From: Streptomyces sp. SID10853
Lineage (GTDB): Bacteria; Actinomycetota; Actinomycetes; Streptomycetales; Streptomycetaceae
Assembly: GCF_010548145.1 (NCBI RefSeq)
Contig: NZ_JAAGLN010000046.1
Span: forward strand, 1-38,494
DNA length: 38,494 bases
Direction of reading: 5' to 3'
Under the pieces are notes generated by a model. That model did not search any database. It saw nothing but the letters and a program-made list of their open reading frames with translations, and was not told the DNA's origin. Positions 25,823-34,554 of the stretch are shown piece by piece; within the stretch, counting starts at the first letter, position 1; each line of letters starts with the position of its first letter. The position numbers and the translations under genes are program-made.

Positions 25823-25851
25823 AGCTAACGCCCTCGGAAACACCACGTCAA
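25823..25851 (-). promoter_or_regulatory. uraD-hiuH-uox promoter
   Basis: Minus strand -35 TTGACG (25851-25846), a 17-bp spacer and -10 TTAGCT (25828-25823); TAGCTA at 18 bp is an alternative. The first four bases of the -35 are the end of the adjacent palindrome. Confidence 0.65.
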
Positions 25852-25862
25852 CACTTTGTTGA
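25848..25862 (-). promoter_or_regulatory. TCAACA-N3-TGTTGA palindrome at uraD
   Basis: TCAACACTTTGTTGA: six-base arms, perfect, with a 3-bp spacer. The same arms and spacing occur at katA, and with one mismatch at aceB. It lies over the -35 element. Confidence 0.75.
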
Positions 25863-25880
25863 AAACTTTGACGAGACAAA

Positions 25881-25910
25881 AGCCGCCGTCCGGGATCCCG
25901 GACGGCGGCT
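25881..25910 (-). terminator. Terminator of HTH/YkoF-like operon
   Basis: A perfect 30-bp palindrome with 15-bp arms (AGCCGCCGTCCGGGA and its complement) and TTTTG on the minus-strand 3' side. The folded RNA would keep a small loop at the centre. It separates the regulator pair from the uraD promoter. Confidence 0.85.
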
Positions 25911-25951
25911 GTCGGCCGTGGCGTGGCCCGTCGGCGCCGCCACGGGAACGC

Positions 25952-26329
25952 TCACTCGCTCTTGGTGACGTTTTCCCTGTTCAGGTAGTTGTAGACGGTG
26001 AAGCGGCTGACTCCCAGCGCACCGGCCACCGTCTCCACACCGTGGCGCACCGAGAAGGCGCCCCGCGCCTCCAGTATCCGCACCACGGCCTGCTTCGTCC
26101 TGCGGTCGAGCTCCGAGAGCGGCACCCCGTGCCGGCGTTCGAGCGCCGCCAGGATGTGGTCCAGGGAATCCGAGAGCTGCGGCAGCCGTACGGCCAGGAC
26201 GTCCACCCCCTCCCAGGCGAGCACGACGTCGTCCTCCGTCGCCTGGCCCGGTACGAGGATCTCGGCCCCCATGGCGTCGACCAGCGGCTTCACCGCGGCG
26301 ACGAGTGGGTGGTCTCCCGGCTCGGTCAC
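25952..26329 (-). CDS. Helix-turn-helix DNA-binding protein, candidate regulator
   Basis: A 125-residue protein. The N-terminal 75 residues (LVAAVKPLVDAMGAEILVPG, DDVVLAWEGVDVLAVRLPQ) form a small alpha/beta region that may bind a ligand. The C-terminus carries a Fis-like helix-turn-helix, VETVAGALGVSRFTVYNYLNR, at about 95-118. GTG 26329 overlaps the stop of the YkoF-like gene (GTGA), so they are coupled. It lies directly upstream of the urate operon. It is a good candidate to bind the TCAACA-N3-TGTTGA palindrome 90 bp away, but that is inference; no family member of known role is recalled. Confidence 0.75.
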   Translation of the reverse strand: MTEPGDHPLVAAVKPLVDAMGAEILVPGQATEDDVVLAWEGVDVLAVRLPQLSDSLDHILAALERRHGVPLSELDRRTKQAVVRILEARGAFSVRHGVETVAGALGVSRFTVYNYLNRENVTKSE

Positions 26330-26586
26330 TTCACGTCCTCCCCGTCCTGCCCGATCACGTTCACCTGGAGGGACACCCGGGTGGCGCCCGCGCCCAGGGC
26401 CTGGCGCAGCAGTGCGTCCACCGCGGTCAGCACCGCGTCCGAGGCACCCTCGGCGGTGTTTCCGAACGGTCCGACATCCACCGCGTCCAGCTCGGCGGCC
26501 TGGATGACCTCCCGGGCGACCACCGCATGGGGCGGCGCATCGTCCAGATCAAAGGGCTCCGTCGTGAATTCCACTCTCAATCGCAC
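26326..26586 (-). CDS. Small YkoF/MTH1187-like (thiamine-binding-type) protein
   Basis: An 86-residue protein with a beta-alpha-beta-beta-alpha-beta pattern (RLRVEFTTEPF, AREVIQAAEL, AVDVGPFGNTAEG, VDALLRQAL, RVSLQVNVIG). From memory it resembles YkoF-related or MTH1187-type single-domain thiamine-binding proteins of actinobacteria. It overlaps the HTH gene by GTGA and is divergent from hyi. The pairing of a small ligand-binding fold with a DNA-binding protein inside the purine cluster suggests a sensing role; the ligand is unknown. Confidence 0.6.
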   Translation of the reverse strand: MRLRVEFTTEPFDLDDAPPHAVVAREVIQAAELDAVDVGPFGNTAEGASDAVLTAVDALLRQALGAGATRVSLQVNVIGQDGEDVK

Positions 26587-26629
26587 GCGCTCAACCTACT
26601 GCGCGCCGGACGAAAAAAGGCAGGCCCAC

Positions 26630-26659
26630 TTGACAGCTCAGCAGGTCGGCAGGCAATCT
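26630..26659 (+). promoter_or_regulatory. hyi-glxR promoter
   Basis: -35 TTGACA (26630-26635), an 18-bp spacer and a weak -10 CAATCT (26654-26659), followed at once by paired AllR-type boxes. Confidence 0.5.
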
Positions 26660-26694
26660 TCCATCAAGTAGAAAGTAACTTCCGCAATACGGAA
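26659..26694 (+). promoter_or_regulatory. Paired AllR-type operator of hyi
   Basis: TTCCATCAAGTAGAA (26659-26673) and TTCCGCAATACGGAA (26680-26694), starts 21 bp apart. The second has perfect five-base arms and runs into the GGAAGGAG ribosome site, so a bound repressor would cover both the transcription start and the ribosome site DNA. Confidence 0.75.
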
Positions 26695-26711
26695 GGAGCG
26701 CCGAACGCCTT

Positions 26712-27533
26712 ATGGGCTACACGGACCAGCGCTTCGATGTGAACCTCTCGATCCTCTTCACGGAACTCCCGCTTCTGGAGCGTCCCGCGGCCGCCGCCGC
26801 GGCCGGTTTCAGCGCGGTCGAGCTGTGGTGGCCCTGGATCGAGACCCCCACCCCGCCGCAGGGCGAGCTCGACGCGCTCAAAAAGGCGCTCGACGACGCC
26901 GGTACCCAGCTGGTGGGTCTCAACTTCTACGCCGGCCGGCTCCCCGGCCCGGACCGGGGCGCGCTCTCCGTCCCCGGCGAGGAGTCCGACCGCTTCCGCG
27001 CCAACATCGACATCGCGGCCGACTTCGCCGCCTCGGTCGGCTGCAAGGCGCTCAACGCGCTGTACGGCAACCGGGTCGAGGGCGTGGACCCGGCCGTCCA
27101 GGACGAGCTGGCCCTGGAGAACCTCACGGTAGCGGCCCGCGCCGCCGACCGGGTGGGCGCGATCCTGCTCATCGAGGCGCTCAACAAGCCCGAGTCGCCG
27201 CTGTGCCCGCTGGTGAGCGCTCCGGCCGCGATCGACGTGGTCAACAAGGTCAACGCCCTGACCGGGCTCGGGAACGCGAAGTTCCTGCTCGACCTGTACC
27301 ACCTGTCGATGAACGGCGAGGACCTCAACGAGGTCATCGACACCTACGCCGCACAGACCGGCCACGTACAGATCGCGGACAACCCCGGCCGCGGCGCGCC
27401 CGGCACGGGTTCGCTGCCGCTGGAGGACCTGCTCGACCGGCTGAGCAAGGCCGGCTACGACGGCTGGGTCGGCCTGGAGTACAAGCCGGGCGACCGCCCG
27501 AGCGCCGAAGCCTTCGGCTGGCTCCCCAACTGA
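26712..27533 (+). CDS. hyi: Hydroxypyruvate isomerase
   Basis: A 273-residue TIM-barrel isomerase of the Hyi family that interconverts hydroxypyruvate and tartronate semialdehyde. Typical stretches: FDVNLSILFTELPLLERPAAAAAAGF at the N-terminus, VELWWPW, LIEALNKPESP with a metal-binding Glu, FLLDLYHLSMNGED, HVQIADNPGRGAPGTG and the final Glu of GLEYKPG. ATG 26712 lies 13 bp beyond GGAAGGAG, a rather long spacing. It begins an operon with glxR (35-bp gap). In S. coelicolor, raised Hyi in an allR mutant was reported to lower antibiotic production, so tight repression here is credible. Confidence 0.93.
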   Translation: MGYTDQRFDVNLSILFTELPLLERPAAAAAAGFSAVELWWPWIETPTPPQGELDALKKALDDAGTQLVGLNFYAGRLPGPDRGALSVPGEESDRFRANIDIAADFAASVGCKALNALYGNRVEGVDPAVQDELALENLTVAARAADRVGAILLIEALNKPESPLCPLVSAPAAIDVVNKVNALTGLGNAKFLLDLYHLSMNGEDLNEVIDTYAAQTGHVQIADNPGRGAPGTGSLPLEDLLDRLSKAGYDGWVGLEYKPGDRPSAEAFGWLPN

Positions 27534-27568
27534 CCATCTCCACCCGCGTGTTGAAAGAGGACCCCCGC

Positions 27569-28459
27569 ATGAGCAATCTCCCCAAGGTCGCATGGATCGG
27601 CCTCGGCATCATGGGCTCCCCGATGTCCGAGAACCTGATCAAGGCCGGCTACTCGGTGACCGGCTACACCCTGGAGCAGGACAAGCTGGACCGGCTGGCC
27701 GCCGCAGGCGGCACCGCCGTCTCCTCGATCGCCGAAGCGGTGCGCGACGCCGACGTGGTGATCACCATGGTGCCCGCGTCGCCGCACGTCGAGGCCATCG
27801 CGTACGGCCCTGACGGCATCCTGGAGAACGCCAAGGCGGGCGCGCTGCTGATCGACATGTCGTCGATCACCCCGCAGACCTCGGTCGACCTGGGCAAGGC
27901 CGGCGCCGAGAAGGGCCTGCGCGTCCTGGACGCCCCGGTCTCCGGCGGCGAAGCCGGTGCCATCGAGGCCGTACTGTCCATCATGGTCGGCGGCGAGCAG
28001 GCCGACTTCGACACCGCGAAGCCGATCCTGGACGCGCTGGGCAAGACCATCGTGCTCTGTGGTCCGCACGGCTCGGGCCAGACGGTGAAGGCCGCCAACC
28101 AGCTGATCGTCGCGGTCAACATCCAGGCGTGCGCCGAGGCCGTGGTCTTCCTGGAGAAGTCCGGTGTGAACCTCAACGCCGCCCTCGACGTCCTCAACGG
28201 CGGCCTGGCCGGTTCGACCGTCCTGACGCGCAAGAAGGACAACTTCCTGAACCGGGACTTCAAGCCCGGCTTCCGGATCGACCTGCACCACAAGGACATG
28301 GGCATCGTCACCGACGCCGCCCGCAACGTCGGCGCCGCACTGCCCGTCGGCGCGGTCGTGGCCCAGCTGGTCGCCTCGCTGCGCGCCCAGGGCGACGGCG
28401 GCCTCGACCACTCCGCGCTGCTGCGCTCGGTCGAGCGGCTGTCCGGCCAGCAGGTCTGA
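27569..28459 (+). CDS. glxR: 2-Hydroxy-3-oxopropionate (tartronate semialdehyde) reductase
   Basis: A 296-residue beta-hydroxyacid dehydrogenase reducing tartronate semialdehyde to D-glycerate. N-terminal Rossmann motif GLGIMGSPMS (11-20), substrate motif DAPVSGGEAGA (121-131) and catalytic Lys174 in GSGQTVKAANQL are complete, as is the C-terminal KDMGIVTDAARNVGA. ATG 27569 has GAAAGAGG upstream; the frame is open further upstream, overlapping hyi without similarity. Second gene of the hyi operon. Together with Gcl it turns two glyoxylate into glycerate plus CO2. Confidence 0.95.
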   Translation: MSNLPKVAWIGLGIMGSPMSENLIKAGYSVTGYTLEQDKLDRLAAAGGTAVSSIAEAVRDADVVITMVPASPHVEAIAYGPDGILENAKAGALLIDMSSITPQTSVDLGKAGAEKGLRVLDAPVSGGEAGAIEAVLSIMVGGEQADFDTAKPILDALGKTIVLCGPHGSGQTVKAANQLIVAVNIQACAEAVVFLEKSGVNLNAALDVLNGGLAGSTVLTRKKDNFLNRDFKPGFRIDLHHKDMGIVTDAARNVGAALPVGAVVAQLVASLRAQGDGGLDHSALLRSVERLSGQQV

Positions 28460-28580
28460 CCCCGAGGCTCCCCTTCCGGGGCTCCGTCCGGCCCCTTCCG
28501 AACTCCGGTCCGCGGCAGCGCTGACACCTGTCCTGTCGCGCCCAGGCGCTGCCGCGGTCCGGTCACCTCACACCTCAATT

Positions 28581-28595
28581 TCAACAAACTGTTGA
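28581..28595 (+). promoter_or_regulatory. TCAACA-N3-TGTTGA palindrome at katA
   Basis: TCAACAAACTGTTGA with perfect six-base arms, identical arms and spacing to the uraD site. Its last four bases begin the -35 TTGACG. Confidence 0.75.
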
Positions 28596-28621
28596 CGCGG
28601 CGTTCGCAGCGTATTTACGCT
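28592..28621 (+). promoter_or_regulatory. katA promoter
   Basis: -35 TTGACG (28592-28597), an 18-bp spacer and -10 TACGCT (28616-28621), about 38 bp before the ATG. The -10 is weak, but the -35/palindrome overlap copies that at uraD. Confidence 0.5.
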
Positions 28622-28659
28622 CCTCAAGCCGTCAGCAGCCCCAGTACGGAAGGTCCACG

Positions 28660-30117
28660 ATGTCGAAGCGCGTGCTTACGACCGAGTCAGGCGCCCCGGT
28701 CGCCGACAACCAGAACTCCGCCACCGCCGGCGTCGGCGGCCCGATCCTCCTCCAGGACCAGCACCTGCTGGAGAAGCTCGCCCGGTTCAACCGGGAGCGC
28801 ATCCCGGAGCGTGTCGTCCACGCCCGCGGCTCCGGCGCCTACGGCTACTTCGAGGTGACCGACGACGTCACCGGCTTCACCCGCGCCGACTTCCTCTCCA
28901 GCGTGGGCAAGCGCACCGACACGTTCATCCGCTTCTCCACCGTGGCCGACTCGCTGGGCGGCTCCGACGCCGTACGGGACCCCCGTGGCTTCGCGCTGAA
29001 GTTCTACACCGACGAGGGCAACTACGACCTCGTGGGGAACAACACCCCGGTCTTCTTCATCAAGGACCCCATCAAGTTCCCGGACTTCATCCACTCGCAG
29101 AAGCGTGACCCGTTCACCGGCAAGCAGGAGCCCAACAACGTCTGGGACTTCTGGGCGCACTCCCCCGAGGCCACCCACCAGGTGACCTGGCTGATGGGCG
29201 ACCGAGGCATCCCCGCCTCGTACCGGCACATGAACGGCTACGGCTCGCACACCTACCAGTGGACGAACGCCCAGGGCGAAGCCTTCTTCGTCAAGTACCA
29301 CTTCAAGACGAACCAGGGCGTCCGCAGCCTCTCCGCCGACCAGGCTTCGGAGCTGGTGGGCAAGGACGGCAACAGCCACCAGACCGACCTGCTCCAGGCG
29401 ATCGAGCGGGGCGTCAACCCGTCCTGGACGCTGCACGTCCAGATCATGCCGGCGGCCGAGGCGGCCGACTACCGCTTCAACCCGTTCGACGTCACCAAGG
29501 TGTGGCCGCACAGCGACTACCCGCTGCAGCGCGTGGGCCGTCTGGTCCTGGACCGCAACCCGGACAACGTGTTCGCCGAGGTCGAGCAGGCCGCGTTCTC
29601 GCCGAACAACTTCGTCCCCGGCATCGGTCCTTCGCCCGACAAGATGCTCCAGGGCCGTCTCTTCGCGTACGCCGACGCGCAGCGCTACCGCGTGGGCATC
29701 AACCACACGCAGCTGCCGGTCAACGCGCCGCGGAACGCGACCGTCGACAACTACGGCCGTGACGGCCACATGGCGACCCGCTACGGCTCGCGCGACGACA
29801 AGAACTACGAGCCCAACTCCCACGCGGGCCCGGCCCAGACGGACGCGCCGCTGGCCGCCCCGCTGGCCGTGACCGGCTGGACCGGAGCGCAGGGCGCCGC
29901 CGAGCACGTCAAGGACGACGACTTCTTCCAGGCGGGCGAGCTGTACCGGCTGATGTCCGACGACGAGAAGTCGCGGCTGATCGCCAACATCGCGGGCGGC
30001 CTCTCGCAGGTCACCCTCGAGGACGTCATCGAGAAGAACCTCGCGCACTTCCACGCCGCCGACACGGAGTACGGCAAGCGCGTCGAGGAAGCGGTCCGCG
30101 CTCTGCGCGAGAACTGA
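28660..30117 (+). CDS. katA: Monofunctional heme catalase
   Basis: A 485-residue small-subunit catalase. Distal His54 in RVVHARGSG, Asn127 in [13 protein letters not shown] and heme-ligating Tyr337 in [12 protein letters not shown] are present, with the [13 protein letters not shown] signature. The length fits clade 3 small-subunit enzymes; no signal peptide is seen. Its promoter carries the same palindrome as the uricase operon, which makes H2O2. It therefore probably serves urate oxidation rather than only general oxidative stress. It stands after glxR with its own promoter and ends at a GC-rich hairpin. Confidence 0.96.
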   Translation: MSKRVLTTESGAPVADNQNSATAGVGGPILLQDQHLLEKLARFNRERIPERVVHARGSGAYGYFEVTDDVTGFTRADFLSSVGKRTDTFIRFSTVADSLGGSDAVRDPRGFALKFYTDEGNYDLVGNNTPVFFIKDPIKFPDFIHSQKRDPFTGKQEPNNVWDFWAHSPEATHQVTWLMGDRGIPASYRHMNGYGSHTYQWTNAQGEAFFVKYHFKTNQGVRSLSADQASELVGKDGNSHQTDLLQAIERGVNPSWTLHVQIMPAAEAADYRFNPFDVTKVWPHSDYPLQRVGRLVLDRNPDNVFAEVEQAAFSPNNFVPGIGPSPDKMLQGRLFAYADAQRYRVGINHTQLPVNAPRNATVDNYGRDGHMATRYGSRDDKNYEPNSHAGPAQTDAPLAAPLAVTGWTGAQGAAEHVKDDDFFQAGELYRLMSDDEKSRLIANIAGGLSQVTLEDVIEKNLAHFHAADTEYGKRVEEAVRALREN

Positions 30118-30132
30118 GTCGACCGATAGACG

Positions 30133-30169
30133 GCGCTGGTGACTTGACGGGAGGTCAGGTCACCGGCGC
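30133..30169 (+). terminator. katA terminator hairpin
   Basis: GCGCTGGTGAC (30133-30143) pairs with GTCACCGGCGC (30159-30169) with one G-T pair, 15 bp after the katA stop. There is no T-run, and a second inner pairing is possible in the loop. Confidence 0.65.
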
Positions 30170-30464
30170 GGTCCGGTCCGCCGTCCCGATGAGGGGTGGC
30201 CGGCGGCCCGGACAAGCCTGCGGACCGCGGCGGAGTGACGATGCCAGTGCGGTGGTCAAGGCTTCCCCGGCGCTCTCCTGATGTGAAGGAGAGGGACCGG
30301 GGAGCCAATCGCACTCCGCCGCGGTCCCCTGCTGTCCCGGCACGGAACACCTCCCCCACCCAGAGCCTCCCCGCTCGGAGCGTCTCCCCATGCCCCGCCC
30401 GGCGGCGCGAATGTCCTGTCGCGCCCAGTCTCGTGCCGTCGGGCGGTCATCAGCAACACGAGCC

Positions 30465-30510
30465 GGAGTGCGGAACAGGGTCCACGATCCCTTGTTCCGC
30501 ACTCCTTTCG
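30465..30510 (+). terminator. Strong hairpin with T-run, plus strand
   Basis: GGAGTGCGGAACA (30465-30477) pairs with TGTTCCGCACTCC (30493-30505), extended inside by GGG/CCC with one bulged T, and followed by TTTCG. It is 350 bp from the katA stop, so it either backs up the first katA hairpin or ends an unknown short transcript. Confidence 0.7.
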
Positions 30511-30591
30511 TGTGCCCGGGACGGTGCTCGCGTGCCCGGGACGGTGCTCGCGTGCCCGGGACCTGTGCTCGCGTGCCCGGGACTGTGACTG
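30511..30591. repeat. 20-21-bp tandem repeat
   Basis: Four copies of CGTGCCCGGGACGGTGCTCG (starting near 30511, 30531, 30551 and 30572) with increasing divergence, and a fifth remnant at 30598. The GCCCGGG core is self-complementary. No unique spacers separate the copies, so this is not a CRISPR array. Confidence 0.85.
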
Positions 30592-30745
30592 TGCTGGTGT
30601 GCCCGGTGGGAGGGGGCAGCCCGACGGCCTCAGTACGCCTGGCACCAGGCGCGCACCAGGCCACACCAGGCGCACCACCGCACGCCGCCCGGAGGCCGCC
30701 CCCGCGTGCACCACACACCGCGGACCGCGCACCACGCACCACACA

Positions 30746-30782
30746 CAAAAGGGCGGGCCCGCCGTTGCCGGCGGGCCCGCCC
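30746..30782 (-). terminator. gcl intrinsic terminator
   Basis: Perfect 13-bp stem GGGCGGGCCCGCC with its complement around a 6-nt loop, followed on the minus strand by TTTTGTGTG, 16 bp beyond the gcl stop. Confidence 0.88.
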
Positions 30783-30797
30783 CTCTTCGTCCGAAGG

Positions 30798-32582
<1,785 letters not shown>

Positions 32583-32643
32583 TGAATACTCCTGCTCGCC
32601 AGTCGGAGTGGGCCTCCTGTCGCGCCAACCTGAGATCGCCCAA

Positions 32644-32679
32644 TTCCGTATTACGGAAGTTCATTTCTGCTATACGGAA
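32644..32679 (-). promoter_or_regulatory. Paired AllR-type operator of gcl
   Basis: TTCCGTATTACGGAA (32644-32658) is a perfect inverted repeat, the best example in the window. TTCTGCTATACGGAA (32665-32679) starts 21 bp away and keeps the right arm intact. Both lie just downstream of the -10 on the minus strand. Confidence 0.8.
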
Positions 32680-32681
32680 GC

Positions 32682-32711
32682 AATGTAAGAGCTGGCTGCG
32701 CCTGTCGTCAA
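32682..32711 (-). promoter_or_regulatory. gcl promoter
   Basis: Minus strand -35 TTGACG (32711-32706), an 18-bp spacer and -10 TACATT (32687-32682), with the operator pair beginning 3 bp downstream. Confidence 0.65.
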
Positions 32712-32785
32712 GAGAGGGACGACGGACTTACGTCACCTGCGCCAAGTACGCCCGCGGGCCGGTCCGCCTGGTGGACGATGTCCTC

Positions 32786-33544
32786 ATGGGAGAGGGAGCG
32801 GGAAAGGGTGCGGGGAGAGGCGCGGACGAGTGGGCGACGAGCGCGGTCGTGTGCTGTCCGGTCTGCCTGAGGGAACACGCCTATACGGCGACGGTCCTGC
32901 CCTGCGCCTGCGGCGCCCCGCTCGCCCCGCCACTGCTGGCGGACGCGCCGCCGGTCCAGCTCACCCGCCGGAGCTGGTCGGACGAGTGGGTCACGGTCCG
33001 CTGCGCGTCGTGCGGGCGGCAGGACGAGTGGCCGCGGCCCGAGCTGGGATGCTCCTGCGGTACGGTCCTGCGGCTCGCGGTGCGGCCGGTGGCGGATCCC
33101 GCCGGCCCTCGGCCACCGGCCCACATACCGCTGCCGCGCACGGCCGCCACGCCCCGGCCCGCCTTCCGTCCCATGCCGATCCGCACCGCGGCCGATGTGG
33201 TGTCGACGGCGGCGCGCTATCTGGAGTGGCTGGGTTTCCGTGAGATCGCACAGCCGCAGCGGCGGCCGGCCTCCGGCATCGATCTGCACGGGCCGGGTCT
33301 GATCGCGGCCGTGGAGGCCACCACACGGCCCGCCGCGCCGCGCGACATCGAGTGCCTGTGGCTGCACGGCATGAACTCGGCGGCGGTGTGCGTCTTCTTC
33401 TCGCTCCCGGGGTACGCCGCTGACGCGCGCACCCGGGCCGACGCCCTGGCCGTACCGCTCTTCGCGCTGGATCTCACGGGCACCCCGCAGCCGGTCAACG
33501 GACCGGCCGACGAACTGGTCAGTACGGGCGCCGCGCAGACCTGA
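32786..33544 (+). CDS. Double zinc-ribbon protein with Mrr-like degenerate nuclease domain
   Basis: 252 residues from ATG 32786. Two zinc ribbons are evident: Cys24/27 (CPVC) with Cys40/42 (CACG), and Cys73/76 (CASC) with Cys89/91 (CSCG). After a Pro-rich linker (103-135) the C-terminal 115 residues follow the order of Mrr-type restriction-endonuclease domains: helix DVVSTAARYLEWLGF, then GIDLHG with Asp166, strand LIAAVEATT, and VCVFFSLPGYAADARTRADALAVPLFALDL. Where active Mrr enzymes have (E/Q)xK, this protein has Glu177-Ala-Thr, so cleavage is doubtful. Function unknown; a nucleic-acid-binding role is likely. Divergent from gcl. Confidence 0.75.
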   Translation: MGEGAGKGAGRGADEWATSAVVCCPVCLREHAYTATVLPCACGAPLAPPLLADAPPVQLTRRSWSDEWVTVRCASCGRQDEWPRPELGCSCGTVLRLAVRPVADPAGPRPPAHIPLPRTAATPRPAFRPMPIRTAADVVSTAARYLEWLGFREIAQPQRRPASGIDLHGPGLIAAVEATTRPAAPRDIECLWLHGMNSAAVCVFFSLPGYAADARTRADALAVPLFALDLTGTPQPVNGPADELVSTGAAQT

Positions 33545-33595
33545 GCGGCGCCCCGACCGGGTACAGCCGCACAGGGGCTGTCCGGTGGAAGACCC

Positions 33596-34363
33596 CTACG
33601 GGCGGTAGATCTCGCCCGGCTTCAGCTGCGCGGGGGCGATCAGCTGCGGCACCGTCACGAAGTGGTAGCCGCGCTTCTGCAGGGTGTCGATGATGCCGGA
33701 GACCGCGGGCACCGTGCCCTGGTAGATGTCGTGCAGCAGGATGATGCCGTCGGGCTTCGCCTGCTTGAGCGTCCGCTTCTCGATGAGGGCGGTGTCGTTC
33801 GTGGAGTAGTCCTTGGCGGTGGTGCTCCACAGCACCTGGGAGACGCCCAGCTCCTTGCAGATCTTGGAGACGTCGTCGTTGGTCCTGCCCTGCGGCGGGC
33901 GCATCACCCGGGGCCGCTTGCCGGTGAGCTTCTCCACCGCGGCCTCGGTCCTGTCGATCTCCGCGCGGGCGACGTCGGCCTTCTGCTTCGTGAGGATCTT
34001 GTGTGTCCAGGTGTGGTTGCCCACCTCGTGGCCCTCGGCGGCCTCGCGCTTGACCAGCTCGGGGTACTTCATCACATGGTCCCGGCCGAGCAGGAAGAAG
34101 GTCGCGTGGACCTTCTTCTCCTTCAGGACGTCGAGCAGGTGCGCGGTGTTCGGACCGGGACCTGCGTCGAAGGTCAGGGCGATGCACTTGACCTTGCGGC
34201 AGTCGGCGGGGCCCAGCGGGGCGGTGTCCTTCTTGTCCGCGTGGTCGCGCGCCTCGGACGGCGAGGTGGTCTCCATCGAACAGCCGCTCAGGGCCACGGA
34301 TATGAGCGCGGCCACGGCAGCGGCCGCCCGGAGCCGCCCGGCCTTCTTCTTCAGCAATGACAT
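33596..34363 (-). CDS. Polysaccharide deacetylase lipoprotein
   Basis: A 255-residue NodB-domain enzyme, probably anchored outside the membrane: the N-terminus has KKK, a hydrophobic core and the lipobox ALSGC with Cys28. Motif 1 reads TFDAGPGPNT, so the usual metal-ligating second Asp of TFDDG is Ala while the catalytic base Asp66 remains; motif 2 HTWTH (116-120) is intact, as is RPPQGRTNDD. This variant is common among Streptomyces deacetylases as I recall, but metal binding may differ. ATG 34363 has no ribosome site; a -10-like TATAGT ends 7 bp upstream, so the mRNA may be leaderless. It is tandem with the acyl-CoA synthetase genes, 191 bp downstream of them. Confidence 0.88.
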   Translation of the reverse strand: MSLLKKKAGRLRAAAAVAALISVALSGCSMETTSPSEARDHADKKDTAPLGPADCRKVKCIALTFDAGPGPNTAHLLDVLKEKKVHATFFLLGRDHVMKYPELVKREAAEGHEVGNHTWTHKILTKQKADVARAEIDRTEAAVEKLTGKRPRVMRPPQGRTNDDVSKICKELGVSQVLWSTTAKDYSTNDTALIEKRTLKQAKPDGIILLHDIYQGTVPAVSGIIDTLQKRGYHFVTVPQLIAPAQLKPGEIYRP

Positions 34364-34371
34364 GGCCAGGA

Positions 34372-34403
34372 CTATACACAGCATGTATACAGCGAGTGTA
34401 TAG
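34372..34403 (-). promoter_or_regulatory. Double overlapping TATACA-N5-TGTATA operator with -10
   Basis: TATACA-N5-TGTATA occurs at 34373-34389 and again at 34386-34402, offset by 13 bp and sharing the central GTATAC. The outer arms CTATACAC/GTGTATAG are perfectly symmetric about the centre. The minus-strand TATAGT inside it is a good -10 for the deacetylase gene. A very AT-rich island in this genome. Confidence 0.65.
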
Positions 34404-34439
34404 CGGGGGCCCCGCTCGGCCGGGCGGTGTTCGGACCTC

Positions 34440-34540
34440 CTTGCCCTCCCCTGCCTTCCCCTTCGGACCCCCGTCCCCCCGCTGCCCCGGACCCCCGGTC
34501 CCGCGCTGCTCCGGGGCCCCCGTCCCGCGCCCCTGCGGAA
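34440..34540. repeat. GC-rich short direct repeats
   Basis: The gap between the acyl-CoA synthetase stop and the deacetylase promoter contains diverged copies of a C-rich unit resembling CCCGGACCCCCGTCCC (about 34460-34540). No terminator or gene could be made out. Confidence 0.5.
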
Positions 34541-34554
34541 CGTCAGCCGCTCTT

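Larger units (their letters stand above)
30170..30750. other. Structured non-coding stretch between katA and gcl
   Basis: Nearly 600 bp without a convincing gene. It holds a bulged stem of about 17 bp at 30260-30306, a 16-bp hairpin followed by TTTCG at 30465-30505 (plus-strand terminator-like), the 20-21-bp tandem repeat 30511-30591, and degenerate CACCAGGCGCGCACCAGGC-type repeats at about 30640-30690. Reading frames here lack family similarity and start sites. It could contain a small RNA ending at 30505, but no promoter is obvious. Confidence 0.6.

Noticed and set aside
28462..28485. Small CCCC/GGGG hairpin after glxR considered as a terminator.
   Set aside because: Only a four-base continuous stem and no T-run; too weak to call.
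28634..28650. AGTACGGAAGG before katA considered as a third type of AllR box.
   Set aside because: Only one half-site is present, with no partner at 21 bp, and it coincides with the ribosome site.
28529..30428. 17-bp identical direct repeat TGTCCTGTCGCGCCCAG on both sides of katA (28529-28545 and 30412-30428), which might mark an inserted cassette.
   Set aside because: In DNA this GC-rich about one chance 17-bp match is expected in a window of this size, and katA shares the operator and codon style of its neighbours.
30196..30588. Possible 130-codon gene after katA.
   Set aside because: No ribosome site, no family similarity, and its C-terminal half is translated tandem repeat.
30511..30591. 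Regularly repeated 20-21-bp units considered as a CRISPR array.
   Set aside because: Units abut without unique spacers and no cas genes are nearby; it is a simple tandem repeat.
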